Below, in pieces: positions 7,614 through 15,834 of a DNA stretch of 40,504 bases. Under the pieces are notes generated by a model. The model did not search any database and was not told the origin of the DNA. It was given only the letters and a program-made list of their open reading frames with translations. The DNA comes from a virus. The translations under genes and the position numbers were made by a program. Positions within the stretch are counted from its first letter, which is position 1. The number at the start of each line of letters is the position of its first letter. Location: IMG/VR virus record IMGVR_UViG_3300031841_004259, positions 1 through 40,504 of that record. One strand, given 5' to 3'.

Positions 7614-10060
7614 CAGACGCCAATCCTCCGGCGAACAGCAGCTGAATTACGAAGTGAGCCCATGGCTCTGCGTTCACCCTCAGCAGCACCCTGTTGCGCT
7701 GCTTGTTGCAGTCCAACCTGGAACTGCTCAGCGGTGACGTAATCAACGTTGTTGATGCGCTCTACGTTAAAGCGAACGTCGATCGGCGCAGCAACTGCAG
7801 CTCCACCACCTTCACCGCTTGTGCCACTTGCACCGCTTTCCGGAATAACTGCAGCACCACGAGCGCCGCGTGAGTAGCGCGACATTGCAGTGCGCATCTT
7901 ATTTTCTGGTATGACGTACTCGCTTTGACCGCCTTCGCCGATAAGGGCATTTGTCGGACCGGAAACATATCCGCCGTCTGCGTATCCAGTAGGTATTGCA
8001 CCACCAAGAGCATTGAAAGTATTCAGGTCGGGGCTAGAAATGTCGATGGGAGAACCGCTACTCATCGTTGGAAGTCCAACACCAAGCGCCTTCATGATCG
8101 TGCCGTAAATGATCATCGCGATCTGCTGCGCAATGATCTTTGCCGCCATGTCGAGGAAGTGCTCAGCAACAGCGGACATCATGTCGGCCAGTGCTTCCTG
8201 CGCAGTTTTGCTGCCAGAAACAACGGCTTTGAATGAATTGCCAAATGCGTTGCCGATAGCAATTGCACCAGCAGCGACTTGATTCTGCACATCAAGCAAC
8301 TTTTCAAGCTGCTGTTGCATCTGATAACCAGGGTCTGCCTCTAGCGCCTTTTGCGCTTCTTCGGCTTGTTTTTTCTCTTGATCAGCCAGCTCTTTTGCCT
8401 GTTTTTTCCGTTGCTCGTTTGCTTTTACAATCGCCTCGGTTGCGTCTTGCTGGTCATAAAGAGCAAGTGTTGCTTCAAGTTCAGATTTAATTTGGTCTTC
8501 AGTCAAACCTCTTTTGTTCTCTAAAAGATTTGCAATTTCGATTTGACGTTCAAACTGCTTTTGTTCCTCTTCTGTTAACGCAGAAGCAAGCAACGTTTGC
8601 TGTTGCAATGAGCGCACCCTGTCTGCAGATTGTTCAGCAATCCGCTTTAACCGCTCCGTTTCGTCGTCATCGCCTGGGGGCTGAATAACAGGTGGCTTGT
8701 TTGGGTCGTCGTCGTCTCCGGATTGGCTTTCAGCCACTTTCAAAGCAGCTCGCAATTGATTGAGTCTTTGCTGAGATTTGAGCAACTTTGCATTGATCGC
8801 AAGCAGCGACATCTTGGCCGCTCTGTTTCGCTCAACAGATATAGTTTCCTCTTCAATCGCAATCGCGGATTTAATCATTTCGACTGAGCCACTCTCAATG
8901 GCTTCAGTCATTCGATCTTGTGCTTTTTTGGCCTCTTGCAGTCTCGAAATGAGATTACCAAATGCCACCAATGCAAGGCCAATTGGAATGGCTGTTATCG
9001 CAGCGGACAACAAACCCACTGATATTGTGGTTGCCGTGATCTTGACATTTGCGGCCGTCACAGCATTGGCCAATGCTGTTTTGCCAGCTGCCGCCGCTAA
9101 TGCTTTCTCACCCATCACGGCAAGCCCTGTGATTGCCGCTTTGAGAACAGATGCGCCAGCAAGCGTGGCAATCAAGCCATTGAGCGTGGCAATCGATGGT
9201 CCAAGGATTGCGGCTGCGCCTGCCAGGCCAAGCACAGCCACCGTGCCAGTCTGGATCGGTTCTGGCAATCTGCCAAATAGCTTGAGCAATTCCGTGGCCC
9301 CTTCGATCAGCGGCGTGACTGCTGGAAGCAACTTCTGGCCTATCGACACGCTCAGCTCGTCAGAGGCATTCTGGAAGTCTTTAAAGCGTTGTACATCTGA
9401 ATCTTTGATGATGGCGGCTATTTTGCCTGCGCCTTCCTTCTCAACACGCTTCAGCGCTCTGATCAGGATGTCAGTGGTTAGCTTGCCATCAGACGCGAAC
9501 TCTTTTAGGTCGCCGATTGCAACACCAGTCTCAAGCGACACCGCGCCAAGCAATCCAGGAATCTGCTCTGCGATGCTTCGGAATTCATCGCCTTGCAGAC
9601 GGCCTGAGCCCAGCGCTTGAGCCAACTGAGTAAATGCTGCACTCGCGCCAGCAGCGCTCACGCCACTCAATCTGGCTACGGTATTGAAGCCAATAAACGA
9701 AGACTCGATATCGGCCAGCTCGATACCAAGCGGTCGCAATCGTGTAAAAATATCAGTAACGCCTTCAGCAGCTTCCCGGTTGCTAAGGCCAAATGTCTTG
9801 GCGGCCCTAGTGACTAATTTCTGAGCTTTTTCGAACTCACCAAATTCACTTGTGACCAGTTTTAACCGTGTTTGAAGATCATTGAATGATGCTGCCGACT
9901 GAATGGCCGACTTTGCAATTAGACCTAGCCCCAAGCCCGCAGCTGCAGACTTCAATCTTCCAAACGTACCAGCAGCCGTGCCCGCAGCTCCATTCAGCCG
10001 GTTGAGCTGGGCCACTGCGTTATTCGCATTGACCCTAATCTCAACGTTGGAGATTGCCAC
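7613..10060 (-). CDS. Tape measure protein
   Basis: 815 residues. Residues about 35-210 form a clear tape-measure domain ('FNDLQTRLKLVTSEF', 'LAQALGSGRLQGDEFRS', 'IAEQIPGLLGAVS', 'EFASDGKLTTDIL'). Then come Ala/Gly/Ile-rich hydrophobic helices (about 265-370), a long charged coiled coil (about 410-570, many Gln/Glu/Lys) and a Gly/Ser-rich tail. It follows the frameshifting chaperones, the standard order. The protein sets tail length and is threaded inside the tube. Start ATG 10060 lies 24 bases after the chaperone extension stop. Confidence 0.95.
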   Translation of the reverse strand: MAISNVEIRVNANNAVAQLNRLNGAAGTAAGTFGRLKSAAAGLGLGLIAKSAIQSAASFNDLQTRLKLVTSEFGEFEKAQKLVTRAAKTFGLSNREAAEGVTDIFTRLRPLGIELADIESSFIGFNTVARLSGVSAAGASAAFTQLAQALGSGRLQGDEFRSIAEQIPGLLGAVSLETGVAIGDLKEFASDGKLTTDILIRALKRVEKEGAGKIAAIIKDSDVQRFKDFQNASDELSVSIGQKLLPAVTPLIEGATELLKLFGRLPEPIQTGTVAVLGLAGAAAILGPSIATLNGLIATLAGASVLKAAITGLAVMGEKALAAAAGKTALANAVTAANVKITATTISVGLLSAAITAIPIGLALVAFGNLISRLQEAKKAQDRMTEAIESGSVEMIKSAIAIEEETISVERNRAAKMSLLAINAKLLKSQQRLNQLRAALKVAESQSGDDDDPNKPPVIQPPGDDDETERLKRIAEQSADRVRSLQQQTLLASALTEEEQKQFERQIEIANLLENKRGLTEDQIKSELEATLALYDQQDATEAIVKANEQRKKQAKELADQEKKQAEEAQKALEADPGYQMQQQLEKLLDVQNQVAAGAIAIGNAFGNSFKAVVSGSKTAQEALADMMSAVAEHFLDMAAKIIAQQIAMIIYGTIMKALGVGLPTMSSGSPIDISSPDLNTFNALGGAIPTGYADGGYVSGPTNALIGEGGQSEYVIPENKMRTAMSRYSRGARGAAVIPESGASGTSGEGGGAAVAAPIDVRFNVERINNVDYVTAEQFQVGLQQAAQQGAAEGERRAMGSLRNSAAVRRRIGV

Positions 10061-10084
10061 GGCGGCCTAATCAGTACATCAAGT

Positions 10085-10623
10085 TTAATGACGTCTATAT
10101 TTTGCCCGTTCGGCTGCTTTGTGCTCCTCATCAGCTTTAAGGCTGAAATAGGCAGCAAAATGGGCCAACTCCGCATCGGTGAGTTCGGTGCGCAGCCGAC
10201 TTACCGTCATCCCCAATTCGCAGGCCAGAAAGAACTCAAATTTGGTCCAACTGTCCTGCTTTAGTCGTTTTTTACATCTTCGATGTCAACGTCTGCAGAG
10301 TCACCAACACCGAATAAGAATAGCTCAAGCTCATTGAGCACATTCTCAGGCAATTGCCGATGCAATTTGGCAGCATCGGCGGCCGCAAATGCTTTAGTGC
10401 CGTCTTCAAGTTCTGCCATTTGACACAGCATCTGTGTGCTGATGTCTAGAGCCTCAGTAGTGCCAGCTAGGTCCTGAGCCTTTTTGCGGTCTGCACGGGT
10501 AATAGGCTTGAAATAAAGATCGGCGATCTTACCGCCCTCGGCATTCTTGAGTTCGAATTTCCGACGCTGGTTGAGGTCAAACGCCTCAACCAATTGATCG
10601 ACTAATCGCTTAGATCCAGCCAT
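10085..10623 (-). CDS. Tail assembly chaperone, long frameshift product (GT-like)
   Basis: This is the -1 frameshift fusion of the short chaperone with a downstream frame. At heptamer 10273-10267 (A AAA AAC) the ribosome can slip back; reading then goes CGA CTA AAG from 10267 and continues for 60 sense codons to TAA 10087-10085. The extension contains 'FEFFLACELGMTVSRLR' and 'TDAELAHFAAYF', the typical signature of T-type tail chaperone extensions, and has no start codon of its own at a plausible place. Known family role: binds the tape measure protein and recruits tube subunits. Confidence 0.85.
10261..10623 (-). CDS. Tail assembly chaperone, short form (G-like)
   Basis: 120 residues, start ATG 10623, stop TAA 10263-10261. 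The N-terminus ('LVEAFDLNQRRKFELKNAEG') is lysine-rich, and the C-terminus is acidic and ends just beyond the slippery site. Length, place between major tail protein and tape measure, and the frameshift signal at its end fit the G-type chaperone. It is made in excess over the fused long form, whose ratio is set by frameshift efficiency. Confidence 0.85.
   Translation of the reverse strand: MAGSKRLVDQLVEAFDLNQRRKFELKNAEGGKIADLYFKPITRADRKKAQDLAGTTEALDISTQMLCQMAELEDGTKAFAAADAAKLHRQLPENVLNELELFLFGVGDSADVDIEDVKND
10267..10273 (-). promoter_or_regulatory. -1 programmed ribosomal frameshift site A AAA AAC
   Basis: In the chaperone frame the codons are GTA AAA AAC GAC TAA. The heptamer A AAA AAC is in the correct X XXY YYZ phase, one sense codon before the stop. 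It is one of the most efficient known slippery sequences in bacteria. Confidence 0.85.
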
Positions 10624-10663
10624 TAAGTGGGAGATTTACTCGTGCAGATTATAGCTGCCGCTA

Positions 10664-11086
10664 TCACTCAAGGTTAGAAGTGATAGTACCAGAAGTCACG
10701 AAGTCGCAAGATACAACCACCAATTCGCCGACAGTTGAGGTGATCTCCATGCTGGTGATGATGCCAGCAAAACTTACAGAATCTGTCCCCGAAGTCGTAC
10801 CTGTAGTAAACAGCTCAAAAGTTGCATCGGCTGGATCACTGGTGGTAACGATATCCTCCAAAAATCCAGCCTGGCCAGTGGCGTCAGGATCGTAGATTAG
10901 CTCAACCGTGCCAGAGCCAGACACTAGGCCACCAATAAAAGCCCGAAACGTGTCACCATGATCGGTGGTTTCGTAAGTTTCCTTGGTGATGGTCAGGCTC
11001 CAGCTGCGAGTGCCAACGATCGTGGCGTTAGTGGTGCCTGCGGCGTCAAACTGGACTGCGCCTTGTTCACCTCGAAGCGTGGCCAT
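10664..11086 (-). CDS. Major tail protein (tail tube subunit)
   Basis: 140 residues, Thr/Gly/Ser-rich and almost entirely beta. 'SWSLTITKETYETTDHGD' followed by 'GGLVSGSGTVELIYD' is the usual tail-tube pattern. It sits between the tail terminator and the tail chaperones, the canonical slot for the abundant tube protein. The inner tube surface in this family is acidic, in line with the many Asp and Glu residues. Two further tube-like proteins occur at the tip end of the operon. Confidence 0.85.
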   Translation of the reverse strand: MATLRGEQGAVQFDAAGTTNATIVGTRSWSLTITKETYETTDHGDTFRAFIGGLVSGSGTVELIYDPDATGQAGFLEDIVTTSDPADATFELFTTGTTSGTDSVSFAGIITSMEITSTVGELVVVSCDFVTSGTITSNLE

Positions 11087-11088
11087 GG

Positions 11089-11514
11089 TCAGAGTTCCTC
11101 GAAGAAGTCAAAGGTCACACGGACCTGGGTTTGGAAATAGCCCTCAGGTGATGGCGATGCCACAACTTCGGGACCGATCGGAGGATCAAAATGAACACCC
11201 GACACGTTGATTCTATTATAGAGATCTCTCACCCTCTTGCCGATCACATAATTGGCCCCAGGGCCAACACCTTTAGCTGAGAATATGTTGATCACCACTA
11301 CACCTGGTAGCTGATTCTTGGAATTAGTGGTGCCACCATGCGATAGGTATGCACTGGATCCAAAACTCAATAGACATTGCACCCATGAGCTATTAGGCGT
11401 TGGCTCATATGCCATATTATGGAATACGACCGGCACTACAGGTGAACCGGCCAGCTCAGTCGCTAATCGTTCTTCAATGGTCGCACGAACGGAATTTAGA
11501 TCTGCAGCGGCCAT
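11089..11514 (-). CDS. Tail terminator / tail completion protein
   Basis: 141 residues, start ATG 11514 overlapping the previous stop. An N-terminal helix ('LNSVRATIEERLATELAG') is followed by strands and a C-terminal 'RVTFDFFEEL'. This helix-then-sheet arrangement, and the place just before the major tail protein, match the tail terminator family (lambda U-like). These proteins cap the tail tube and join it to the head. No closer family is claimed. Confidence 0.65.
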   Translation of the reverse strand: MAAADLNSVRATIEERLATELAGSPVVPVVFHNMAYEPTPNSSWVQCLLSFGSSAYLSHGGTTNSKNQLPGVVVINIFSAKGVGPGANYVIGKRVRDLYNRINVSGVHFDPPIGPEVVASPSPEGYFQTQVRVTFDFFEEL

Positions 11515-11930
11515 TAGCTGTCACGTTTGATCTGATTGTACGTCCGGCGCACATATTCCTGCATATTTTTAGCAATCAATTCTACCCAACCAGCATCTGC
11601 CTGAGCACTCCAACCATTCGCGAGCCGATCAGCATATGGCAAATTGTTGTGTAAGTGATAGCTTCGATTGATGCGTTCATCGCCACCTCTGTAATTTGTG
11701 TGTTGCGGCGGCGGAGCTGGAATAGTTTTGCCTTTTTCAACAGGAGGATGCGGTTCTCCGGTTGATGTATTCTCGCCGATATGCCAGCTAGCACGGAATC
11801 TGCCAGTGTCTACCGGACTACCGAGCTTGAGCTGTTTATCGGTCTCTAAAACGGTGGCTTGGATCAGCTGATTGAGCTGCTCTTCCGCGAATCCGCCTAT
11901 GAACTCAATCGGGATCTCACGGCGTGCCAT
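11514..11930 (-). CDS. HK97 gp10-like head-tail connector protein
   Basis: 138 residues. 'LGSPVDTGRFRASWHIG' near residue 38 is the diagnostic motif of the gp10-like neck family ('SPVDTGxLRxS'). Further on, 'NNLPYADRLANGWSAQA' matches the 'YAxxlExG' part of the same family. Such proteins form part of the neck between portal and tail. It overlaps the next gene by one base, in a tightly packed operon. Confidence 0.85.
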   Translation of the reverse strand: MARREIPIEFIGGFAEEQLNQLIQATVLETDKQLKLGSPVDTGRFRASWHIGENTSTGEPHPPVEKGKTIPAPPPQHTNYRGGDERINRSYHLHNNLPYADRLANGWSAQADAGWVELIAKNMQEYVRRTYNQIKRDS

Positions 11931-11931
11931 G

Positions 11932-12288
11932 TCATGCCCTCAAGATCAGCTCGTAAATGATGGCGTCGTTGGCCTGCTCGATAGTCTCGACCCGAATGAT
12001 CTGATAGACGATCGAACTGATCACAACACGATCCTTAGTCTCTGGTGCAGATGGCAATTCCTTGGCCGCTACGGTCAATTTCTTGTCACCGGCTTGGATC
12101 AGCTCATTGACCTCCCGCACATTGACATCGACGACCACGCCTTTGACGTCAGAATCACTCTCAGTCTCAGCGACAGCACCTGTCGTGGTGTTGTAGCTAC
12201 CGCCCGTCACATAGCGGATCGTGACGTCGCCACCAAACTTGCTGACGACTTTATCGGCCACTTTTTCTAGCGCTTTAGCTAAAGACAT
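11932..12288 (-). CDS. Head-tail joining (neck) protein
   Basis: 118 residues from ATG 12288, which overlaps the upstream stop (TGATG); a longer frame from 12309 would run into the preceding gene. It has an N-terminal helix ('LAKALEKVADKVVSKFGGD'), then beta strands with 'VVDVNVREVNELIQAGDKK' and 'ELPSAPETKDRVV', a pattern typical of small neck or stopper-like proteins. It is placed between the DnaT-like adaptor and the gp10-like protein. The function is inferred mainly from position. Confidence 0.6.
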   Translation of the reverse strand: MSLAKALEKVADKVVSKFGGDVTIRYVTGGSYNTTTGAVAETESDSDVKGVVVDVNVREVNELIQAGDKKLTVAAKELPSAPETKDRVVISSIVYQIIRVETIEQANDAIIYELILRA

Positions 12289-12545
12289 CAGACCCGATAT
12301 GCAATACAAGCACCATTCTGAAGCGTGATACTGGTAAACACGCCAACAATGTGAAAACCGGACGGTATAGTTTCACCGTCAAGACTGTTTCCGGTATAAT
12401 TCTCACTCACTAGCGTATCGATGGTTGAATTCTCAAAAAAATCGATATGCTTAAACCTGCCTGTGTGTGCGGCAGTGTCGGTAATCACTTCAGCGCCTAC
12501 TGTGTAGTCGATACCTACATCGCCTTGGCCAAATCCTTTAGACAT
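12288..12545 (-). CDS. Small structural protein of unknown function in the head-tail region
   Basis: 85 residues, Thr/Ser/Gly-rich and beta-like, with no charged tail, motif or signal peptide. 'FFENSTIDTLVSENYTGNSL' and 'GFHIVGVFTSITLQNGACIA' suggest a compact beta protein such as a capsid or fibre decoration. It is separated by only two bases from the upstream adaptor gene and shares a base with the next. I do not recognise a family. Confidence 0.6.
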   Translation of the reverse strand: MSKGFGQGDVGIDYTVGAEVITDTAAHTGRFKHIDFFENSTIDTLVSENYTGNSLDGETIPSGFHIVGVFTSITLQNGACIAYRV

Positions 12546-12547
12546 GA

Positions 12548-13108
12548 TCAGCTCCGTTTGATGGCTACATTGCCTGGTCCACTAATTCTAAGATCTGTCA
12601 GGTATCGCTCCACCATCGGCGGTATGCGATCTGCTCCTACAGCACCAAATTTGTCAGGCGTGACGTTCAAGCTGCCGATTTGTACGTTCTTATAATCTTC
12701 AAGGCCGCTCAGACCCAAGCCATCGACGTTGTTGTGCAAATAGACGGCTAGTTCTACCTGTGCCCGTTGGATCTGATCGGGCACCTCAGCATCGGTGTAA
12801 TAGTCGGTCGTGATGCGAAATGGGAAGCCCACCGCATATGTGTTGAGGTATGTATCAGGCTTGCGGACTCCAGTGCGAGGCCACTGCAGCGCCTGCGTGT
12901 CAGTTGCCCGTGCCCCAAGGAATCTTTCGCGGTCAAGCCGCTGTGTAGCAGAAGCTAATGCCCGATTCTTTTGATCATCCGTAGCAGATGCCCATTTAGC
13001 TACATCTGTGCTGCTCACCATGGCATCCACCAAATCATCTGCATCACTCAGGGTGATGTAACTGTTGGCTGTCGCTGAGCCCACGGTCGCGACGATTGTT
13101 ACTGCCAT
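12548..13108 (-). CDS. Head-tail adaptor (DnaT-like phage protein family)
   Basis: 186 residues. The start 'SATANSYITLSDADDLVDAM', then 'ALASATQRLDRERFLGAR' and 'ALQWPRTGV', is the pattern of the phage family annotated as DnaT-like, which occupies the head-tail adaptor slot after the capsid genes. 'RAQVELAVYLHNN' further on forms the helical core. Despite the family name, its position argues for a structural connector role. The start overlaps a small basic gene by 65 bases. Confidence 0.7.
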   Translation of the reverse strand: MAVTIVATVGSATANSYITLSDADDLVDAMVSSTDVAKWASATDDQKNRALASATQRLDRERFLGARATDTQALQWPRTGVRKPDTYLNTYAVGFPFRITTDYYTDAEVPDQIQRAQVELAVYLHNNVDGLGLSGLEDYKNVQIGSLNVTPDKFGAVGADRIPPMVERYLTDLRISGPGNVAIKRS

Positions 13109-13214
13109 TGGTCTTCTTTGATGAAGGCTTGCGTTTCGCTTTTACAGGTGCGGAGGCCACCGCTTTCGCAGCAGCCTCACGTTCCTGCGCTCGCCTGAAA
13201 GCGAACAGACCCAT
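13044..13214 (-). CDS. Small basic protein (56 aa) after the decoration gene
   Basis: ATG at 13214 shares a base with the upstream stop (TGATG); stop TGA 13046-13044. The product begins 'MGLFAFRRAQEREAAAKAV' and continues with a Lys/Arg-rich 'KAKRKPSSKKTNG' stretch. Similar short basic proteins with an 'MGLFAxRR' start sit in this place in other marine phages, as far as I recall. The 65-base overlap with the adaptor gene is a caution. Function unknown; nucleic-acid or capsid contact is possible. Confidence 0.5.
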   Translation of the reverse strand: MGLFAFRRAQEREAAAKAVASAPVKAKRKPSSKKTNGSNNRRDRGLSDSQQLHHPE

Positions 13215-13579
13215 CAGGAGCTAGCGCCCTTCAGAGCCACGAAGTTGAGGACGATTGCCTCAGACAGCGAACCAGCCGACACATTGGCAACAGTGATCTT
13301 GAAAGATCCTGCAGCCAGACTGTTGGCCTGCACCAGGTAAGAACCAGCGGTTCCACCTGAGGCATGATTGACCACCACCACATCGGTGGCGGAGATTTCG
13401 CTGTTGGTCACAGTGAACGATACTTCAGCGGCAGCAGCCAATGCAGCGTTGTTCAGGGTGATCACACCAGATGCCGTGTTAGCGGTCACGCCGGTGCTTT
13501 TATCGGTCGCCTGGGTGACAGACGTGCCAATGGTCGGGCCTACAAGTTTGCCCGCTGTTGCTTCAAAGATTGATGCCAT
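13214..13579 (-). CDS. Capsid decoration-like protein
   Basis: 121 residues, rich in Ala, Val, Ser and Thr and free of Cys. It is beta-structured with 'TDVVVVNHASGGTAGSYLV' and 'AGSFKITVANVSAGSLSEA', a pattern seen in small proteins next to major capsid genes of many phages. It lies 11 bases after the major capsid gene and is probably made in similar amounts. A role as capsid cement or head-fibre subunit is inferred from position and composition. Confidence 0.6.
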   Translation of the reverse strand: MASIFEATAGKLVGPTIGTSVTQATDKSTGVTANTASGVITLNNAALAAAAEVSFTVTNSEISATDVVVVNHASGGTAGSYLVQANSLAAGSFKITVANVSAGSLSEAIVLNFVALKGASS

Positions 13580-13590
13580 CGTTAGTTACC

Positions 13591-14616
13591 TCAGTCTTGG
13601 TTGCTGACGTTGGTGGCCCGAACGATGCCAATGTTCTTGGTCTCGTACACCTTCGACCAGTTGCTCACAGTCTCAAGCTGAGAGCGAGTCGGGTTGGTGG
13701 TCGTAACACCCCACTTCAGGCCCACCGGGTGGTAGACGTAGTGAAGGTCCAAGGACATTGCGTCGGACTTCGCGAGGATGTCTCGGTCCACCTCAGTTTG
13801 CATTCCCATCTGTTCGCCAGATGCGACTGCGCCTGCAGTGAAGAAGAACGATCCGTACTCAGTAGAAGAGCCAGAACCGGTGGTCTGCACATCGTCAGAG
13901 ACGATCACGCGCAGGCCCATGAAGGTCGGCACTTCGGGGTTGCCAAAGGCATTGCTGAGGTCACCACCAGATTGGGTGGTGGTGGTACCACGTGCATCCT
14001 CAGTGGATACGTACTGAATCGCGTTGCGCTCAACGAGATCATAGTACACATTGCTATGGATGGCCACGGCGGTCAGCTTGTCGCCCTGGTCGCCCAGCAG
14101 CGCACGTGCTTTGGCCACAGTGCGAGGGCTCAGAGTGGTGGGAGTATCACCAGACTCAGAGTCGATGCACAGATCAAACAGAGCAGAGCTGCTGCTGTTT
14201 GAATTCAGGCTGCCGAAAGCGCCGGTCAGGCAGCTGACCAGATCCTTTTGACGTTGATGAGCCACGTAGTCAGCAATCTTGCTGCCAATAGCGGCCATCG
14301 GGTCGGAGCCAGCGGCCAGGGCTGCCAGATCACGAGATTCGAAAGCACGGCCACGGTGCAGGATCACGCCGATCTGCTGATCGGCAGTGATTTTGCCAGG
14401 CGTCAGTGAAGAGCTGTCAGACAGCACTTCGAAATCACCAGACAGGTTTGCCTTATAGAAAGGGACTTTGACGAAATCACCGCCCTCGGTGGCATTCAGC
14501 TCGGCCATAGGCTGCACCACACCGGAAGCCAAGAAGGCATCACGCTGTGTGGTTTGCTCAATGACGTACGGCGTAAATACCTCGGGGATGATAATGTCAG
14601 AGCGAAGAGTCGCCAT
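13591..14616 (-). CDS. Major capsid protein
   Basis: 341 residues. The N-terminus 'SDIIIPEVFTPYVIEQTTQR' and the inner 'VKVPFYKANLSGDFEVL' with 'ALAAGSDPMAAIGSKIADY' match the HK97-fold capsid group with SPP1 gp13-like relatives. C-terminal 'GLRVIVSDDVQ' and 'KNIGIVRATNVSNQD' fit the same group. It follows the scaffold gene and precedes the decoration gene. No protease domain is fused, in keeping with a separate scaffold. Confidence 0.9.
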   Translation of the reverse strand: MATLRSDIIIPEVFTPYVIEQTTQRDAFLASGVVQPMAELNATEGGDFVKVPFYKANLSGDFEVLSDSSSLTPGKITADQQIGVILHRGRAFESRDLAALAAGSDPMAAIGSKIADYVAHQRQKDLVSCLTGAFGSLNSNSSSSALFDLCIDSESGDTPTTLSPRTVAKARALLGDQGDKLTAVAIHSNVYYDLVERNAIQYVSTEDARGTTTTQSGGDLSNAFGNPEVPTFMGLRVIVSDDVQTTGSGSSTEYGSFFFTAGAVASGEQMGMQTEVDRDILAKSDAMSLDLHYVYHPVGLKWGVTTTNPTRSQLETVSNWSKVYETKNIGIVRATNVSNQD

Positions 14617-14700
14617 GACTGATCCTCAAGAATGGTTTACGGTGTGTTGGGCGCAGCCCTGGCTTGAACGGCGCAGCCGTATCAAACGTTCGTGTACACT

Positions 14701-15384
14701 TTAGCGCCCTGCAACAGCCTTCAATCGATCGTAAAGTGCCCGATCAGTCCTGAATAGCCGTGACTGTTCGGTCAGATTGAAATTAGGACCTTGCTCGAAT
14801 GGATTTTTCGTGCCTGGTGGGATCTCACCTGCTGCCCTGCCGACTGGTGCACCGCCACCTTGTGGCTGAGGCGCTTTCTGCATCCATGCAGGCAGCGTTT
14901 TAGCCCATTCAGCCACTGGTGTGCGCTGATAGCCGTCGACTACCACCACAGAACCGTCAGATTCACGCTCAATCTGGCTGCTGTTGAGCTTGGTCTTGAG
15001 AATCATGTCTGGATCATGTACCACATCCGCTAGCGCACTGACCGCAGGTGTGATCAACTCAAGCTCTCGCACACGGGCTTCTAGCTCGGCAATGCGTTGG
15101 TCCTTCTCAGCAGTGGCATCCCGGAATTGCTGCTCCAGAGCCTGCCGTGCTTCTGTATATTTGCCTTGCGATTCAAGCTCCGCCTGTTCGGTCTTGCGCT
15201 TGAATTCCAGCAGCTCATCGACATTTACGCCATCTGGCAGCTTCGGCGCTTTGGCTTTGGCAGCCCTTAGCTCGGCGATCAGCTCGCTGTTCTTTTTCTC
15301 TAGCGCTGAAACGCTATTCTTGAGCCCGTCCACGTCGGGAGTGTCACCAGTCGGCGCAGCCTCTTGGATCTGATCTTCGGCCAT
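14701..15384 (-). CDS. Capsid scaffolding protein
   Basis: 227 residues, strongly charged. A long coiled coil spans about residues 20-115 ('LKNSVSALEKKNSELIAELR', 'EKDQRIAELEARVRELE'), followed by a Pro/Gly-rich linker and a short basic C-terminus that would contact the capsid protein. The place just upstream of the major capsid gene is standard. An 84-base gap to the capsid start (14617-14700) holds no gene or clear signal. Confidence 0.85.
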   Translation of the reverse strand: MAEDQIQEAAPTGDTPDVDGLKNSVSALEKKNSELIAELRAAKAKAPKLPDGVNVDELLEFKRKTEQAELESQGKYTEARQALEQQFRDATAEKDQRIAELEARVRELELITPAVSALADVVHDPDMILKTKLNSSQIERESDGSVVVVDGYQRTPVAEWAKTLPAWMQKAPQPQGGGAPVGRAAGEIPPGTKNPFEQGPNFNLTEQSRLFRTDRALYDRLKAVAGR

Positions 15385-15421
15385 GAATAACCCGCAGGGT
15401 TGATTGCCTATCTACTTTACT

Positions 15422-15646
15422 TCACTTACGCTTTGGTGCAGCACGTAGCTCTGATTTCTTTTTAAGTACGGCATTTCCAGTAGACTCTGACTTGATGCGG
15501 ATGACCGGATCGTCATCAGAGCCCACACGGGTAACGGTGCCGCCCGATTTGGTCTTGATGCTGGCACGCTTGCCACCTGAGCCTGTTACGACACCAAAGG
15601 TGCGCTTGCCCTGGTACATCCAGCTAACTCGGGAGCCTTTTTTCAT
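15422..15646 (-). CDS. Hypervirulence-associated TUDOR-domain protein (DUF2945-like)
   Basis: 74 residues: 'KKGSRVSWMYQGKRTFGVVT' at the start, then short strands with 'VTRVGSDDDPVIRIKSES', and a Lys-rich end. This is the small SH3/Tudor-like barrel family DUF2945, found in bacteria and many phages. The ATG overlaps the stop of the upstream 25-residue gene (ATGA). Its place between minor capsid and scaffold genes suggests a virion or assembly role; the molecular role is unknown. Confidence 0.65.
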   Translation of the reverse strand: MKKGSRVSWMYQGKRTFGVVTGSGGKRASIKTKSGGTVTRVGSDDDPVIRIKSESTGNAVLKKKSELRAAPKRK

Positions 15647-15720
15647 TTTTTCTTCTTGGGCTTTTTCTTGCCACCCATCTTTGATTGAGGTGGCTTTTTA
15701 GGTCCGTGATAGCCAGGCAT
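15643..15720 (-). CDS. 25-residue Lys-rich peptide
   Basis: ATG 15720 overlaps the upstream stop (TGATG), and its stop overlaps the next ATG (ATGA). The product starts 'MPGYHGPKKPPQSKMGG' and ends in a run of lysines. 'MPGYHG'-type basic peptides occur in the capsid region of other marine phages, to my knowledge. The perfect coupling on both sides supports translation. A role in neutralising packaged DNA is possible but unproven. Confidence 0.6.
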   Translation of the reverse strand: MPGYHGPKKPPQSKMGGKKKPKKKK

Positions 15721-15833
15721 CACTCGTCCTCGGTAGTGGTTTTCTTAGCGGCCTTTTTCTTGGCTGCCGATTTGGCTGGTGGTGCCGCTGGCGCCGCCTG
15801 ACCTTGATGTGTGAATTTGTATTTTGAATGCAT
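15720..15833 (-). CDS. 37-residue Lys/Ala-rich protein
   Basis: ATG at 15833 is one base after the minor capsid stop, and the stop TGA (15722-15720) overlaps the next start. The sequence starts 'MHSKYKFTHQGQAAPAAPP' and continues as an Ala/Lys-rich histone-like tail ending 'TTTEDE'. Composition and coupling point to a real small basic protein. No family recognised. Confidence 0.55.
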   Translation of the reverse strand: MHSKYKFTHQGQAAPAAPPAKSAAKKKAAKKTTTEDE

Positions 15834-15834
15834 C

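Noticed and set aside
8778-9620. Long plus-strand open frame (280 codons) opposite the tape measure gene
   Set aside because: It is the mirror of a clear tape-measure coding region and has Ser/Ala/Ile-rich noise composition with no motif.
13558-14202. Plus-strand frame of 214 codons opposite the major capsid gene
   Set aside because: Antisense shadow of a recognised capsid gene; composition rich in His, Arg, Val and Cys, no family pattern, no promoter.
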